From: S015-6 sp964479535
GTDB taxonomy: Bacteria > Desulfobacterota > DSWW01
NCBI GenBank assembly: GCA_964479535.1
Contig: CAYZMM010000030.1
Location: forward strand, 1 to 64,000
Length of the DNA: 64,000 nucleotides
Direction of reading: 5' to 3'
The notes under the pieces are model-generated. The model did no database searches, was not told the DNA's origin, and saw only the letters and a program-made list of their open reading frames with translations. The position numbers and the translations under genes were made by a program. Positions 18,379 to 26,968 of the stretch are shown piece after piece. Numbering within the stretch: position 1 is the first letter of the stretch; the number at the start of each line of letters is the position of its first letter.

Positions 18379-19194
18379 CTATTGCAGGGATGCGGAATCC
18401 CGGCCGGAGGTTCCCAGAAATGGGATGGCAAGCAGCCAATGCAGGCGGAGCATCTTTGGATCTCTGAATGCCTCGAGCCCAATGGTCATGCCTTCGTGTC
18501 CCAACGCAGGCTGGTTCCGATATGTACCGAACACCCGGTCCCACCAGGACAGGTTAAAACCAAAGTTGGTGTCCGTTTCGTGGCGGACGATCGAGTGATG
18601 GACACGGTGCATGTCGGGTGTAACGATGACAGACCTCAATGCCTTGTCCACAGTTGTCGGGAGACGTATGTTTCCGTGATTGAACATCGTCGTTGCGTTC
18701 AGTGCGACTTCGAAGATGAGCACGGCTGCCGGTGACGCACCAAGAAGAGCCACAACGGCCAACTTGATACCCATGGACAGGATGATTCCAATCGGGTGAA
18801 AACGCAGCCCTGTTGTCACGTCCAAATCCAAATCTGAATGATGCATCCTGTGAATACGCCAAAGAAGGGGTAGGGCGTGGAAGACCACGTGTTGGAGGTA
18901 GATAGAGAAATCCATGAATACGACAGCCGAGCCGACCTCCAGCCAATACGGGAGATCCAGCTGATTCAGAAGCCCCCACTGACGGTCCTGGACGATTACA
19001 GCGAACCCCACGGCCAATACGGGAAACGCCCCGCGAAGCACCAGCGTATTGAGCAAGACAATACCCAGGTTGTTGAGCCAGCGAACCTTCCTGGAGTGGC
19101 CCAGAGTTCGGCGAGGGGCCAGTTGTTCCCAGATCGCCAGCAGAGATAGGGCAGCGAAGAAGAAGCCGAACCGAATGGATACTTCACTGTTCAT
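18379..19194 (-). CDS. Sterol desaturase / fatty acid hydroxylase family protein
   Basis: 271 residues from MNSEVSIRFG (a longer start at 19233 is possible). Several membrane helices and the three histidine boxes of the membrane di-iron hydroxylases are present: HVVFH, HRMHH and, near the end, HRVHH preceded by MFNHGN. The C-terminal NFGFNLSWWDRVFGTYR is also typical. It would use O2 to hydroxylate or desaturate a lipid. The substrate is unknown and an O2-dependent enzyme is slightly unexpected beside anaerobic genes. It stands alone, without an operon partner. Confidence 0.85.
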   Translation of the reverse strand: MNSEVSIRFGFFFAALSLLAIWEQLAPRRTLGHSRKVRWLNNLGIVLLNTLVLRGAFPVLAVGFAVIVQDRQWGLLNQLDLPYWLEVGSAVVFMDFSIYLQHVVFHALPLLWRIHRMHHSDLDLDVTTGLRFHPIGIILSMGIKLAVVALLGASPAAVLIFEVALNATTMFNHGNIRLPTTVDKALRSVIVTPDMHRVHHSIVRHETDTNFGFNLSWWDRVFGTYRNQPALGHEGMTIGLEAFRDPKMLRLHWLLAIPFLGTSGRDSASLQ

Positions 19195-19260
19195 CGAATT
19201 CCAGGGCCATTCAATAGAAGACAAGGTAAGCACAGAATCCGCTCTGGTAAGACGACTCCT

Positions 19261-19986
19261 CTATTGCGAATTCGCGTCCGCAGGGACGATTCCTTGGCCT
19301 TCTAGGGACCATGTTTGCGCAGCGACAGAAATTTGACTCATGGATCCCAGGGGCACTTCGTGCTTCCGGTAGCGTTCGGAAATGGGGGTTTGTTCCGCTT
19401 TGCCGATGAGTGCCGCACAGATGTCGCTGTGCGTGACGATGACTAGGGATTTCCCGGGGTACTTCCGGGCAAGAGATTCAACGGCTCGACTCGCTCGATC
19501 CATGCCGTCTTGGAGTGATTCGCCGCCTTGCGGCCGAGGGTCACGCTCGGATTCCCACTGCTGCTCACGCCAAGCCCAAGCTGTCTGTTTCCCCTCAGGC
19601 ATTTTCCCCTCCTTGAGCGGGAGGAAATCCTCTTTCTCGAACAAGGCGTTTTCCAGTCCCAGGGTCTCTGCGATGGCCTCAGCGGTACGGCGAGTACTTG
19701 GGCGAGGGGAGGTGAAGACAGCAATGATGTCCTTGTCTTTCAGGAATCGTCCGGCTGCCCGGGCCTGCTCCCGCCCCCTGGCCGTGAGAGCCTCGGGGTC
19801 TCCCGTGAACGTTTCGTCTTGTTGAACATTCTTGTTGGCCTCGGCGTGCCGGAGGAGAAAAACGTTCAGGGCGGATTCAGGGGTCAAGTTCGAGGACGAC
19901 CGTTCGGTTGATCTGTCCCGATCGCAGCCTGCGAATAGAAAAAGGAGCAGCAGAACACCGATTCTCTTGCGAGGATGTAAGCGCAT
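19261..19986 (-). CDS. Lipoprotein histidine phosphatase (phosphoglycerate-mutase-like)
   Basis: 241 residues from MRLHPRKRIG at 19986, preceded by an AGGAGG site. A lipoprotein signal ends at FLFAGC. The catalytic domain has FLLRHAEANKN (the RH motif, RHA instead of RHG), TSPRPSTRRTAEA (second phosphate-binding Arg), the acid-base region LPLKEGKMPEGK and VIVTHSDICAALIG (second catalytic His). It should be anchored in the periplasm and hydrolyse a phosphoester; the substrate is unknown. Upstream sequence is open in the same frame and belongs to a different, damaged gene, so a naive translation gives a false 665-residue fusion. Confidence 0.8.
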   Translation of the reverse strand: MRLHPRKRIGVLLLLFLFAGCDRDRSTERSSSNLTPESALNVFLLRHAEANKNVQQDETFTGDPEALTARGREQARAAGRFLKDKDIIAVFTSPRPSTRRTAEAIAETLGLENALFEKEDFLPLKEGKMPEGKQTAWAWREQQWESERDPRPQGGESLQDGMDRASRAVESLARKYPGKSLVIVTHSDICAALIGKAEQTPISERYRKHEVPLGSMSQISVAAQTWSLEGQGIVPADANSQ

Positions 19987-21000
19987 TTCGATTCCTCCTC
20001 TTAATGGAACTCCTCCACCCGGATCGGTCAGGGCGAGTGGCAGGAACCCGCCCCAGGCGGCGCCCTTCGCAACGGCCTTTGCCAGATGAGCCCCGACCAC
20101 CACTGGCGCGGCGCCCGTCGCGGCGGCGGTCAGCACAGCCTGCCACGGGGAGCGCTGCCCGAGCAGGTAAGAGATGGACAGTGAAATGAGCCGGACCGCC
20201 GCCGGAAACACGAGCAGGAACCAGAGCGCCTCGAACCACCCGAAGGGAACCGACGGAGCCGACGCGTGTAATGCCGCCGGGACGGTGTGGAAGACGGCAT
20301 CGAACCATTTGACCTCCCCCGCTACTTCATGCGCGACGAAGCCTGCTGCAATGAGCAGGAAGAGGGCCTCGAAAGGTTTGAGACTCCGGTGCTCCCTCGA
20401 AGTGGCCGAGCGGCGCACCCAGCCAAAGCCGATGTTCTCGTACGGGCAGACCTTGGCGCACTGAAAACAGAGCACGCACGGATCCGACTGCCTGCGGCGG
20501 AAAGGCTGGATCATGGAGGGGCAGCTGCGCTTGTCGAGCCGGAACCGGTTCTTCTCGGCCACGCAGTCCCTGGTCTTGCATCGATTGTAGACATCGGGGT
20601 CCTGGATGTCGAGCTGCAGGGGCGTGTATCTCCCGTACACGGACAGAAGCGCTCCCGCCGGGCAGGAGGCCCTGCAAAAGGACCTCGGTTCCCGAAAGAT
20701 CAGGCCCGTGACGAGGGCGGTCCCGAAAAGCGCAGCCAGCATGAGGCTGGTATAGTGGGGAACCCTGTGGATCGAGAATCCGGCTACGAGCAACTGGAGC
20801 ACAACGTAGACGAGCACGATGATCCAGCCGGCCTTGAGCCACCTGCCCAGCCTCGCCCTCGGCCACCCGATGCGCCGGGCCAGGGCATCCCCGAGCCGGT
20901 TCACGAGTTCCATGGGGCAGACCGTGCACCACAACCTGCCGGCCAGCAACGCAACCGCGATCATCCCGGGCCACCATAGGCCCCAGTTCTCACGAGGTGG
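19987..21000 (-). pseudogene. Membrane-bound polyferredoxin (NapH/NosR-like), ends missing
   Basis: The frame shows membrane helices with cysteine clusters typical of the 4Fe-4S NapH/NosR/CcoG-like proteins: GRLWCTVCPMELVNRL, SFCRASCPAGALLSVYGRY, NRCKTRDC and DPCVLCFQCAKVCPYENIGF, followed by further helices. No start codon precedes PPRENWGLWWPG in a sensible place, and the first helix expected before it is absent. The C-terminus runs without a stop into the ribosome site of the phosphatase. Both ends therefore look damaged, although the Cys clusters are intact. It would have moved electrons across the membrane. Confidence 0.6.
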
Positions 21001-21006
21001 TTTGTA

Positions 21007-21035
21007 TTGACACTGTACATGAGCAGCAGTAAAGT
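21007..21035 (+). promoter_or_regulatory. Promoter of the arsR-ABC exporter operon
   Basis: TTGACA (21007-21012), a 17-base spacer and TAAAGT (21030-21035), 33 bases before the GTG start of the regulator. Confidence 0.5.
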
Positions 21036-21067
21036 ATCTGCGTATTCGCTTAATCAAAGGATCTGCG

Positions 21068-21349
21068 GTGACTGACGCTGAGAAACAGGCCCGTATCTTT
21101 AAGGTGCTTTCCGTTGCTGCGCGGGTGCGGATGATCGACCTGTTGAAGCATCGGTCCCTTTGCGTCAATGCGCTGGCCCGCACCTTGAAGATCACCCCGG
21201 CGGCGGTCTCGCAGCACCTTCGCATCCTGCGCGACGCGGACATCGTTACGGCGGACAAGCGGGGTTACTTTGTTCACTACCGCCTGAACGAGGAAAAGCT
21301 GGCCGAATGGAACCAAATCGCGAGAAATCTGCTGGAGATGGGGCCGTAA
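21068..21349 (+). CDS. ArsR-family transcriptional regulator
   Basis: 93 residues from a GTG start. A winged helix covers most of it: FKVLSVAARVRMIDLLK, LARTLKITPAAVSQHLRILR and the wing GYFVHYRLNEEKL. The metal-sensing CxC in the recognition region is replaced by a lone Cys in RSLCVNALAR, so the inducer may not be arsenite or may bind elsewhere. It is the first gene of an operon with an ABC ATPase (1-base gap) and a permease and presumably controls them. Confidence 0.85.
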   Translation: MTDAEKQARIFKVLSVAARVRMIDLLKHRSLCVNALARTLKITPAAVSQHLRILRDADIVTADKRGYFVHYRLNEEKLAEWNQIARNLLEMGP

Positions 21350-21350
21350 G

Positions 21351-22325
21351 GTGAACGAAGCCATCGTTGTTGAAGATATCGCCAAACGCTTCGAAGAGGT
21401 GGAAGCGGTCTCCGGGATCTCCTTCAGCGTCCTGGGGGGAGAGCTGTTCGGCCTGCTGGGCCCCAACGGTGCGGGCAAGACCACGACCATCAACATGCTC
21501 ACCGGCCTTGCCCGCCCGGATGGGGGATCCATTCGCATCGGCGGCATTGATTGCGCGAAAAATCCGAGAGCGGCCCAGCATCTCATCGGCGTGGTTCCGG
21601 ACGAAAGCAATCTCTACCCGGAACTCACGGGTTTCGAGAACTTGTGTTTCTGCGCGTCCCTCTACGGCATGGGAAAGCAGGCAAGACAGGTCCGGGCTCG
21701 GGAACTCCTGGAAACGTTTGGTCTGGCCGAGGCGGCGAATCGTAAGTTCGGTGGGTATTCCAAGGGCATGAAGCGCAAGCTCACGATCGCCGCCGGCATC
21801 ATCCACAAGCCGGAGATCCTTTTCCTGGACGAACCCACCACGGGCATCGACGTGGCCAGCGCCAGGCAGATCCGCAAGCTCATCGACGATCTCAACCGGG
21901 CCGGGACCAGCATCCTCCTGACCACCCACTACATCGAGGAGGCGGAGCGGCTCTGTGACCGTGTCGCCTTCATCGTGGCCGGCCGCATCGTCCGAATCGA
22001 CACGGTCGAGCATCTCCTCCAGCCCGTCCAGGAGAAACATGCGGTCCAGATCAGTTGTGTGAATCAGCAGGACGATATAGGAAGCAGACTCTCCGATTCC
22101 TTTCCCGGACTTGCATTCGGAACCGCGGGGCAGGGACGGATCCGGGTGGAAGCCGACGAGGCCATTCGGGTCGGGCCGCTGGTTCGCTTCCTGGAAGAGC
22201 AGGGGGTAGAGGTCGCCGAGGCCCGGAGGATGCGGCCTTCTCTCGAGGATGTCTTCGTGCACATTACCGGTATCGCGGCGGACGCCATGCGCAAAGAGAA
22301 GGAAAAAGCGGGAGGCGGCCCATGA
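21351..22325 (+). CDS. ABC transporter ATP-binding protein (drug/organic exporter type)
   Basis: 324 residues, GTG start. Walker A GPNGAGKTTT, signature SKGMKRKL (a variant of LSGGQ common in DrrA/Nod-type exporters), Walker B ILFLDEPTTGID, H-loop TTHYIEEAERL. The last about 90 residues form the extra C-terminal domain of this exporter class. It pairs with the ABC-2 permease that overlaps its end by 4 bases. The cargo is unknown; control by ArsR suggests a metal- or metalloid-related compound. It may be equivalent to the ABC genes of the proposed SAO organometal systems, which I cannot verify here. Confidence 0.9.
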   Translation: MNEAIVVEDIAKRFEEVEAVSGISFSVLGGELFGLLGPNGAGKTTTINMLTGLARPDGGSIRIGGIDCAKNPRAAQHLIGVVPDESNLYPELTGFENLCFCASLYGMGKQARQVRARELLETFGLAEAANRKFGGYSKGMKRKLTIAAGIIHKPEILFLDEPTTGIDVASARQIRKLIDDLNRAGTSILLTTHYIEEAERLCDRVAFIVAGRIVRIDTVEHLLQPVQEKHAVQISCVNQQDDIGSRLSDSFPGLAFGTAGQGRIRVEADEAIRVGPLVRFLEEQGVEVAEARRMRPSLEDVFVHITGIAADAMRKEKEKAGGGP

Positions 22326-23059
22326 AGCTCTGGATCGCCTTTTGGAACATCCTGCTCAAGGACATGCGGACCTATTACCTGAAGCCCCCCAACATCAGCT
22401 GGGGGCTGATGTTTCCCCTGGCCTGGACAGGGATGTTCTTCATCAAGTCCGGCAGTGCCCTGGGAACCATCCCCACCCTGCTTCCCGGCGTGGTCGCGAT
22501 CTCCATCCTCTTCGGCACCACCTCGTTGCTCGCGGTGACGGTGACCTTCGAGAAGAAGAACCGCTCCTTCGAACGGCTCCTGCTGGCCCCCCTTCCCCTG
22601 GAGATCCTGATGCTTGCAAAGACCAGTGGAGCCATTCTGTTCGGCGTGGCCAACGCCTTTGTTCCTGTCGTCATGGCCGCGTTTCTCGTCGACCTGTCCC
22701 AGGTGGCATGGGGCACGTTCGTCCCGGCTGTCTTCATGATCGCCGTGGCGTCCACGTTTCTGGGCCTTTTCATCGCCGTCGCGGTGAGCGAGGTCTTCGA
22801 AGCCCAAACCTTCTCCAACTTCTTCCGGTTTCCGATGATCTTTCTCTGCGGGCTCTTCTTTCCCGTCGAGAAACTGCCCATCTTTTTAAAGCCATTCTCC
22901 TACGCTCTACCCCTGACCTATGGTGCCGACGTGCTCCACGGGGCCGTTCACGGCGGGCACATCATGCCCTTTTCCCTGGACCTGGCCATCCTCGGCGCAT
23001 TCTGCGTCGTGTTGTTCATGATGAGCCTCCGCAATGTCCGGAGGCGCTGGATTGTCTGA
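22322..23059 (+). CDS. ABC-2 type permease
   Basis: 245 residues with six membrane helices. The start ATG overlaps the ATPase stop. The sequence has the ABC-2 look: FWNILLKDMRTYYLKPPN at the cytoplasmic N-terminus, TVTFEKKNRSFERLLLAPL in the loop that contacts the ATPase, and FFRFPMIFLCGLFFPVEKLP followed by PLTYGADVLHGAVHG in the conserved re-entrant region. It is full length. It forms the membrane part of the exporter encoded by 21351-23059. Confidence 0.9.
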   Translation: MKLWIAFWNILLKDMRTYYLKPPNISWGLMFPLAWTGMFFIKSGSALGTIPTLLPGVVAISILFGTTSLLAVTVTFEKKNRSFERLLLAPLPLEILMLAKTSGAILFGVANAFVPVVMAAFLVDLSQVAWGTFVPAVFMIAVASTFLGLFIAVAVSEVFEAQTFSNFFRFPMIFLCGLFFPVEKLPIFLKPFSYALPLTYGADVLHGAVHGGHIMPFSLDLAILGAFCVVLFMMSLRNVRRRWIV

Positions 23060-23157
23060 TTCGGTGGCCAGTGACGAGTTTCTCATGAAGGCCACGGGAA
23101 AAGGCGACTTCGAGGCTTTCGAGGAGATCGTCCGACGCCATCAGGCCTGGGCATGGA
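23034..23157 (+). pseudogene. N-terminal remnant of an ECF sigma factor
   Basis: Starting inside the end of the permease gene, the frame gives SDEFLMKATGKGDFEAFEEI and VRRHQAWAWRTA, the standard opening of ECF sigma-70 factors (sigma region 2.1: DREAFEELVRRHQ). It then runs into unrelated upstream sequence of the next gene without a stop. The rest of region 2 and all of region 4 are absent. A deletion joined a sigma gene start to the permease leader. Confidence 0.6.
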
Positions 23158-23189
23158 GGACCGCAACTTGGGCACGGGAGGGGAAAAGA

Positions 23190-24137
23190 ATGTATTTTGA
23201 GACATCCGGTATCGAAATTGCCGTCTGGGTCCCCGTGGTGGTGGCATTCGCAATCTCTTTTTTCACGTCCATGGGTGGAGTGTCGGGCGCTTTCCTTATT
23301 CTTCCTTTCCAGGTATCGGTTCTCGGATTCACAAGTCCCTCGGTAAGTTCGACCAACCAGCTTTTCAACATCGTCGCCATACCCAGCGGGGTGTATCGAT
23401 ATGTTCGGGAAGGACGCATGGTTTGGCCCTTGACGTGGGTCGTTATCGTGGGGACTCTCCCCGGTGTCTTCATCGGCGCTCTTGTGCGGATCAAGTATCT
23501 GCCCGACCCTACAAACTTCAAGCTTTTCGCCGCCCTCGTGCTTCTCTACATCGGAGCGCGCCTTGTCCGAGACCTCCTCAGAAACAAAGCAGATAGGGGC
23601 AAACAGGAAAGCGAAAAGAAATTCCAGGAGCTGGTCAGCCGGCATCAAAAGAGCAAGTTAAGAGGCGAGGCTCTTCCCACGGTCGGGGTGACCCAGTTCA
23701 CCTTTTCGCGGATCGAGTACGAATTTTACGGCGAGAGGTTCAGCTTTCCCGTCCTTGGTGTTTCGGCGCTGAGTTTTATCGTGGGAATCGTTGGCGGAAT
23801 TTACGGCATTGGAGGCGGAGCCATTATCGCGCCTTTCTTCGTCGCCTTTTACGGCCTCCCCGTGTACACCGTCGCTGGAGCGGCCCTCATGGGCACCTTC
23901 GTTACGTCGGTTGCGGGGGTGATATTCTACTGGGTCATTTCTCCTTATTACCCTGAAATGTCGATTGCTCCGGATTGGATGCTCGGGATTCTATTCGGCC
24001 TTGGCGGTATGGCCGGGATGTACCTGGGGGCGCGATTTCAGAAGTTCGTTCCTGCCAGAGCCATCAAATGGATGCTCGGGGCCGTTATTCTCTTCACCGC
24101 CTTGAAGTACGTGGCGGATTTTTTCACGGCGAAGTAG
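23190..24137 (+). CDS. TSUP (TauE/SafE) family permease
   Basis: 315 residues from ATG 23190, chosen because GGAGGGGAA precedes it; the longer frame from 23034 is a sigma-factor remnant. About eight helices in two repeats with the family glycine motifs SMGGVSGAFLILPF and GGIYGIGGGAIIAPFFVAF. TSUP proteins export sulfite, organosulfonates or related anions across the inner membrane. A charged cytoplasmic linker (residues about 130-160) separates the halves. The substrate is not evident; sulfite or a thiol compound is possible. Confidence 0.85.
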   Translation: MYFETSGIEIAVWVPVVVAFAISFFTSMGGVSGAFLILPFQVSVLGFTSPSVSSTNQLFNIVAIPSGVYRYVREGRMVWPLTWVVIVGTLPGVFIGALVRIKYLPDPTNFKLFAALVLLYIGARLVRDLLRNKADRGKQESEKKFQELVSRHQKSKLRGEALPTVGVTQFTFSRIEYEFYGERFSFPVLGVSALSFIVGIVGGIYGIGGGAIIAPFFVAFYGLPVYTVAGAALMGTFVTSVAGVIFYWVISPYYPEMSIAPDWMLGILFGLGGMAGMYLGARFQKFVPARAIKWMLGAVILFTALKYVADFFTAK

Positions 24138-24172
24138 CGACGCACTTCCATGAATCTTTCAGGGGTGGCCTA

Positions 24173-24201
24173 TTGACAAAAAAGAGGGGTCTAATTACAA
24201 T
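24173..24201 (+). promoter_or_regulatory. Promoter of the second arsR gene
   Basis: TTGACA (24173-24178), 17 bases, TACAAT (24196-24201), in an AT-rich stretch that also contains short inverted elements around ATTAATTG. A good sigma-70 promoter, probably overlapping the ArsR operator. Confidence 0.65.
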
Positions 24202-24279
24202 ATGATTAATTGACGATATAGATATGGGGTTGGTTTTGGGACAGTGGACAAATACTGGGGAAGTAAAGGTATCACGGCT

Positions 24280-24606
24280 ATGTCCATGAAAGACAGGGAT
24301 CGGAGACGGTACGAGCTTCAGGCAGAAGTTCTGAAGGCGCTGGCACATCCCATTCGGCTGGCGGTTATCCAGTTCTTGTCGCAGGAAGAAAAATGCGTTT
24401 GTGAGATCGTAAATCATGTGGGAACCAGCCAGTCGAACATCTCCAAGCACTTGAGCCTCATGAAGCGGGCAGGTATCCTGTCCGACAGGAAGGAAGGCCT
24501 TTCGGTCTATTATAGGCTGAATATGCCCTGTTCTCTGAATTTCTTCCAGTGCGTGAGAGAAATCATGGAAACCCAGCTTTCCGAGCGAGCCGCCGCGATT
24601 CAATAA
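24280..24606 (+). CDS. ArsR-family metalloregulator with CVC motif
   Basis: 108 residues from ATG 24280 (an upstream GTG at 24244 lacks a ribosome site). Helix-turn-helix: VLKALAHPIRLAVIQFLSQE, then EEKCVCEIVNHVGTSQSNIS, which has the CxC metal-thiolate pair (site alpha-3) of ArsR/SmtB sensors, then KHLSLMKRAGILSDRKE and the wing SVYYRLN. It likely senses As(III) or a similar soft metal. A separate promoter follows at 24612 for the CxxC protein and ArsP-like permease, which it probably represses. Confidence 0.88.
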   Translation: MSMKDRDRRRYELQAEVLKALAHPIRLAVIQFLSQEEKCVCEIVNHVGTSQSNISKHLSLMKRAGILSDRKEGLSVYYRLNMPCSLNFFQCVREIMETQLSERAAAIQ

Positions 24607-24611
24607 AAATT

Positions 24612-24642
24612 TTGACATTATATTACTGATAAGGCATATAGT
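24612..24642 (+). promoter_or_regulatory. Promoter of the CxxC protein / ArsP operon
   Basis: TTGACA (24612-24617) followed by an AT-rich spacer and CATATA/TATAGT (24635-24642). It lies just after the arsR stop and 30 bases before the next start; an AGGAGG site is at about 24659-24664. Confidence 0.5.
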
Positions 24643-24671
24643 CAAACACTTTCAAAAAGGAGGAATCGATC

Positions 24672-24914
24672 ATGAAGATAGCCATTCTTGGACCCGGCTG
24701 TGCCAAGTGCAAACAGCTCTATGAGAACGCCCGCAAGGCACTGGACGAGGCGGGTTTGGACGCTGAGATCACGAAGGTCGAGGATATCGAGGAGATCTCC
24801 CGACACAACGTTTTTATGACTCCGGCCCTGGTTATCGACGGGACGGTCAAATCCACGGGCAAGGTGGTGAAGCCCGAACAGATCAAGAAGTGGTTGTCGG
24901 AAGGCGCAGGTTGA
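24672..24914 (+). CDS. Small thioredoxin-like protein (redox-active disulfide protein)
   Basis: 80 residues. The strand MKIAILGPG is followed directly by CAKCKQLYENARKAL (CxxC at residues 10-13), then VEDIEEISRHNVFMTPALVI with the cis-Pro, then KVVKPEQIKKWL. This is the short redox-active disulfide family often placed next to ArsP-type permeases. A cytosolic thiol-disulfide partner, perhaps reducing or delivering the substrate of the permease. It is the first gene of the operon, with the permease start 3 bases after its stop. Confidence 0.88.
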   Translation: MKIAILGPGCAKCKQLYENARKALDEAGLDAEITKVEDIEEISRHNVFMTPALVIDGTVKSTGKVVKPEQIKKWLSEGAG

Positions 24915-24916
24915 AC

Positions 24917-26083
24917 ATGAGCGAAAAGCGAAAATTATTCTATATAATCCTCGTATTTCTTGCCGCCTATTTCCTGCCGATCCACTGGCCGAGGTTCCAG
25001 GCCGGTATTTTCGAGGCCTTCGCCCTGGTGAAGTGGTACGCGCGCGAGCACGTTCTGCTGTGCCTGGTGCCCGCCTTCTTCATCGCAGGGGCCATCAGCG
25101 TGTTCGTCTCCCAGGCCTCGGTGCTCAAGTACTTCGGGGCCTCCGCCAAAAAGGTCGTTGCCTACGGCGTCGCCTCGGTTTCCGGGTCGATTCTGGCCGT
25201 GTGCTCCTGTACCGTTCTTCCCCTGTTTTCGGGCATCTACACACGCGGTGCCGGCCTCGGGCCCGCGATTGCGTTTCTCTACTCCGGGCCTGCCATCAAC
25301 GTGCTGGCCATCATTCTGACGGCCGGTGTGCTCGGAGCGGAGATGGGGATCGCACGGGCCGTGGGCGCCATCGTGTTCAGCGTCGTGATCGGACTCCTGA
25401 TGCATTTCCTGTTCCTGAAAGAGGAGCTTTCCCGGACGGAGAGGGGGGAACTCGCCGTGGGGGAAGAAGATGACGGACGGCCCCTCTGGAAAGACAGTCT
25501 GTACTTCTTTTCCATGGTCGCCGCTCTTGTTTTCCTCAACTGGGGCGCACCGGGATCCGAGGGCGGGCTCTGGGACGCCGTCTCTCGGGCCAAGTGGTTG
25601 ATCTCAGGGGTGTTTCTCCTCGCGCTCGCCTACATGGTGATCCGCTGGTTCAACAGGGAAGAACTCTCCGAGTGGGTGGAGGCCTCCTGGGGGTTCGCCA
25701 AGCAGATCCTTCCCCTCCTTTTGGTGGGCGTGATGGCCGCAGGCCTTCTGCTCGGCCGACCCGACCACGAGGGGCTCATCCCGTCGGAGTGGGTGAGCAG
25801 TCTGGTGGGCGGCAACTCCGTCCGGGCGAATCTGTTCGCATCCGTTGTGGGCGCCTTCATGTACTTCGCGACGCTTACCGAAGTGCCCATTCTGGAGGGG
25901 CTCATGGGTGCGGGCATGGGGAAGGGGCCGGCCCTGGCACTGCTCCTGGCAGGACCCGCCCTGTCGTTGCCCAACATGCTGGTCATCAACCAGGTGATCG
26001 GTCCCAGGAAGACCTTCGCGTTCTGCTCGCTGGTGGTCGTCATGGCAACTGTGACCGGGCTCGTTTACGGAGCCCTCTTCTGA
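24917..26083 (+). CDS. ArsP-family permease (DUF318), organoarsenical/organometal efflux
   Basis: 388 residues, about ten helices in two halves. The conserved cysteine motif SILAVCSCTVLPLFSGIY and GAGLGPAIAFLYSGPAIN in the first half and ATLTEVPILEGLMGAGMGKG with LAGPALSLPNMLVI in the second half define the permease family. Characterised ArsP proteins export trivalent organoarsenicals such as methylarsenite and roxarsone(III). The preceding CVC-type ArsR and CxxC protein support a metalloid role. A related permease called SaoE belongs to the proposed selenocysteine-assisted organometal cluster, so the substrate may not be arsenic. Confidence 0.85.
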   Translation: MSEKRKLFYIILVFLAAYFLPIHWPRFQAGIFEAFALVKWYAREHVLLCLVPAFFIAGAISVFVSQASVLKYFGASAKKVVAYGVASVSGSILAVCSCTVLPLFSGIYTRGAGLGPAIAFLYSGPAINVLAIILTAGVLGAEMGIARAVGAIVFSVVIGLLMHFLFLKEELSRTERGELAVGEEDDGRPLWKDSLYFFSMVAALVFLNWGAPGSEGGLWDAVSRAKWLISGVFLLALAYMVIRWFNREELSEWVEASWGFAKQILPLLLVGVMAAGLLLGRPDHEGLIPSEWVSSLVGGNSVRANLFASVVGAFMYFATLTEVPILEGLMGAGMGKGPALALLLAGPALSLPNMLVINQVIGPRKTFAFCSLVVVMATVTGLVYGALF

Positions 26084-26108
26084 GAAGGTCGTGGTGGAAA
26101 GGGCGGAA

Positions 26109-26954
26109 ATGTCGAAAAGCGATGTCCACACGGACTCGGTCCTGATCGTATATCCCCAGGAACGGTTTGCGCTCCAGGCGATCGAGCGGTTCGAGGCGTG
26201 CGGGCTTTCCTTTGGGACCATCGAGCCTCCGGCCCATCTCCTGGACGTGGCCTGCCCTGCGGTCAAGGTTTCCCGAAGCCTCTTCGGTGAGGTTCAGGAG
26301 GTATCAAGAAAGGAAAGGCTGTTTCACATCGGCATCGTGGACTGGCGTCCGCCGGGCCCGGACGCCGACCGGTTTGAAAGGGCAGACGTTGAGGGGGGGG
26401 CACTCCTGCTGGAGACGGTTCAAATCACCTTCATCGCGCCCTGCATGGCCGACGATACCAAGCTCCGCTTCATTTCGCAGTTCGACAGGGATATCTCCGA
26501 AGTCATGCCCTACCTGAACGCAACGGTCAAGGGCGCCGTTTACACCCCGAATATCCCCACACTCGGGTTTCAGCAGGGGCATCGAATGGTAACGCTTTAC
26601 GGGACCCGCCTGGCCGTTGGCAAGACGGACGAGATCGTGGATACCTGGCGGACCATGGCCCGGGTCAAGGACCTCGTGAACCGGACATGGATCGATCGGG
26701 ACAGCATCGAGCCGTGCATGGAAGAGCGCGCCAAGCCACAGCCCCTGGAGGTCTTCAAACGCCTCCCGGGGACGAATTGCAGGGAGTGCGGGGAGCCCTC
26801 CTGCATGGCCTTTGCGGCCCGGCTGGCACGGGGAGAGGCGGCCCTGGGGGAGTGCCCACATATATATCTTGCCGAATATGAGGAGAAGCGGACGGCGCTC
26901 CTGACGCTGTTCCCGGGGCTGGAAGCCGAGGGCGGAAGCGGGGCGCCTGCATAG
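26109..26954 (+). CDS. Fe-S protein with corrinoid-protein-type cluster domain
   Basis: 281 residues from ATG 26109 with GGAAAGGGC upstream. The first about 200 residues show no family that I recognise. Residues about 220-265 (LEVFKRLPGTNCRECGEPSC, MAFAARLARGE, then GECPHI) form the four-Cys [4Fe-4S] domain found at the start of the large corrinoid Fe-S protein of the acetyl-CoA pathway and in other methyl-transfer proteins. Placed 25 bases after the ArsP-like permease, it may serve one-electron activation of a corrinoid or methyl-transfer reaction on the exported compound. This is inference. Confidence 0.7.
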   Translation: MSKSDVHTDSVLIVYPQERFALQAIERFEACGLSFGTIEPPAHLLDVACPAVKVSRSLFGEVQEVSRKERLFHIGIVDWRPPGPDADRFERADVEGGALLLETVQITFIAPCMADDTKLRFISQFDRDISEVMPYLNATVKGAVYTPNIPTLGFQQGHRMVTLYGTRLAVGKTDEIVDTWRTMARVKDLVNRTWIDRDSIEPCMEERAKPQPLEVFKRLPGTNCRECGEPSCMAFAARLARGEAALGECPHIYLAEYEEKRTALLTLFPGLEAEGGSGAPA

Positions 26955-26968
26955 ACAGGGGAAGCCGA

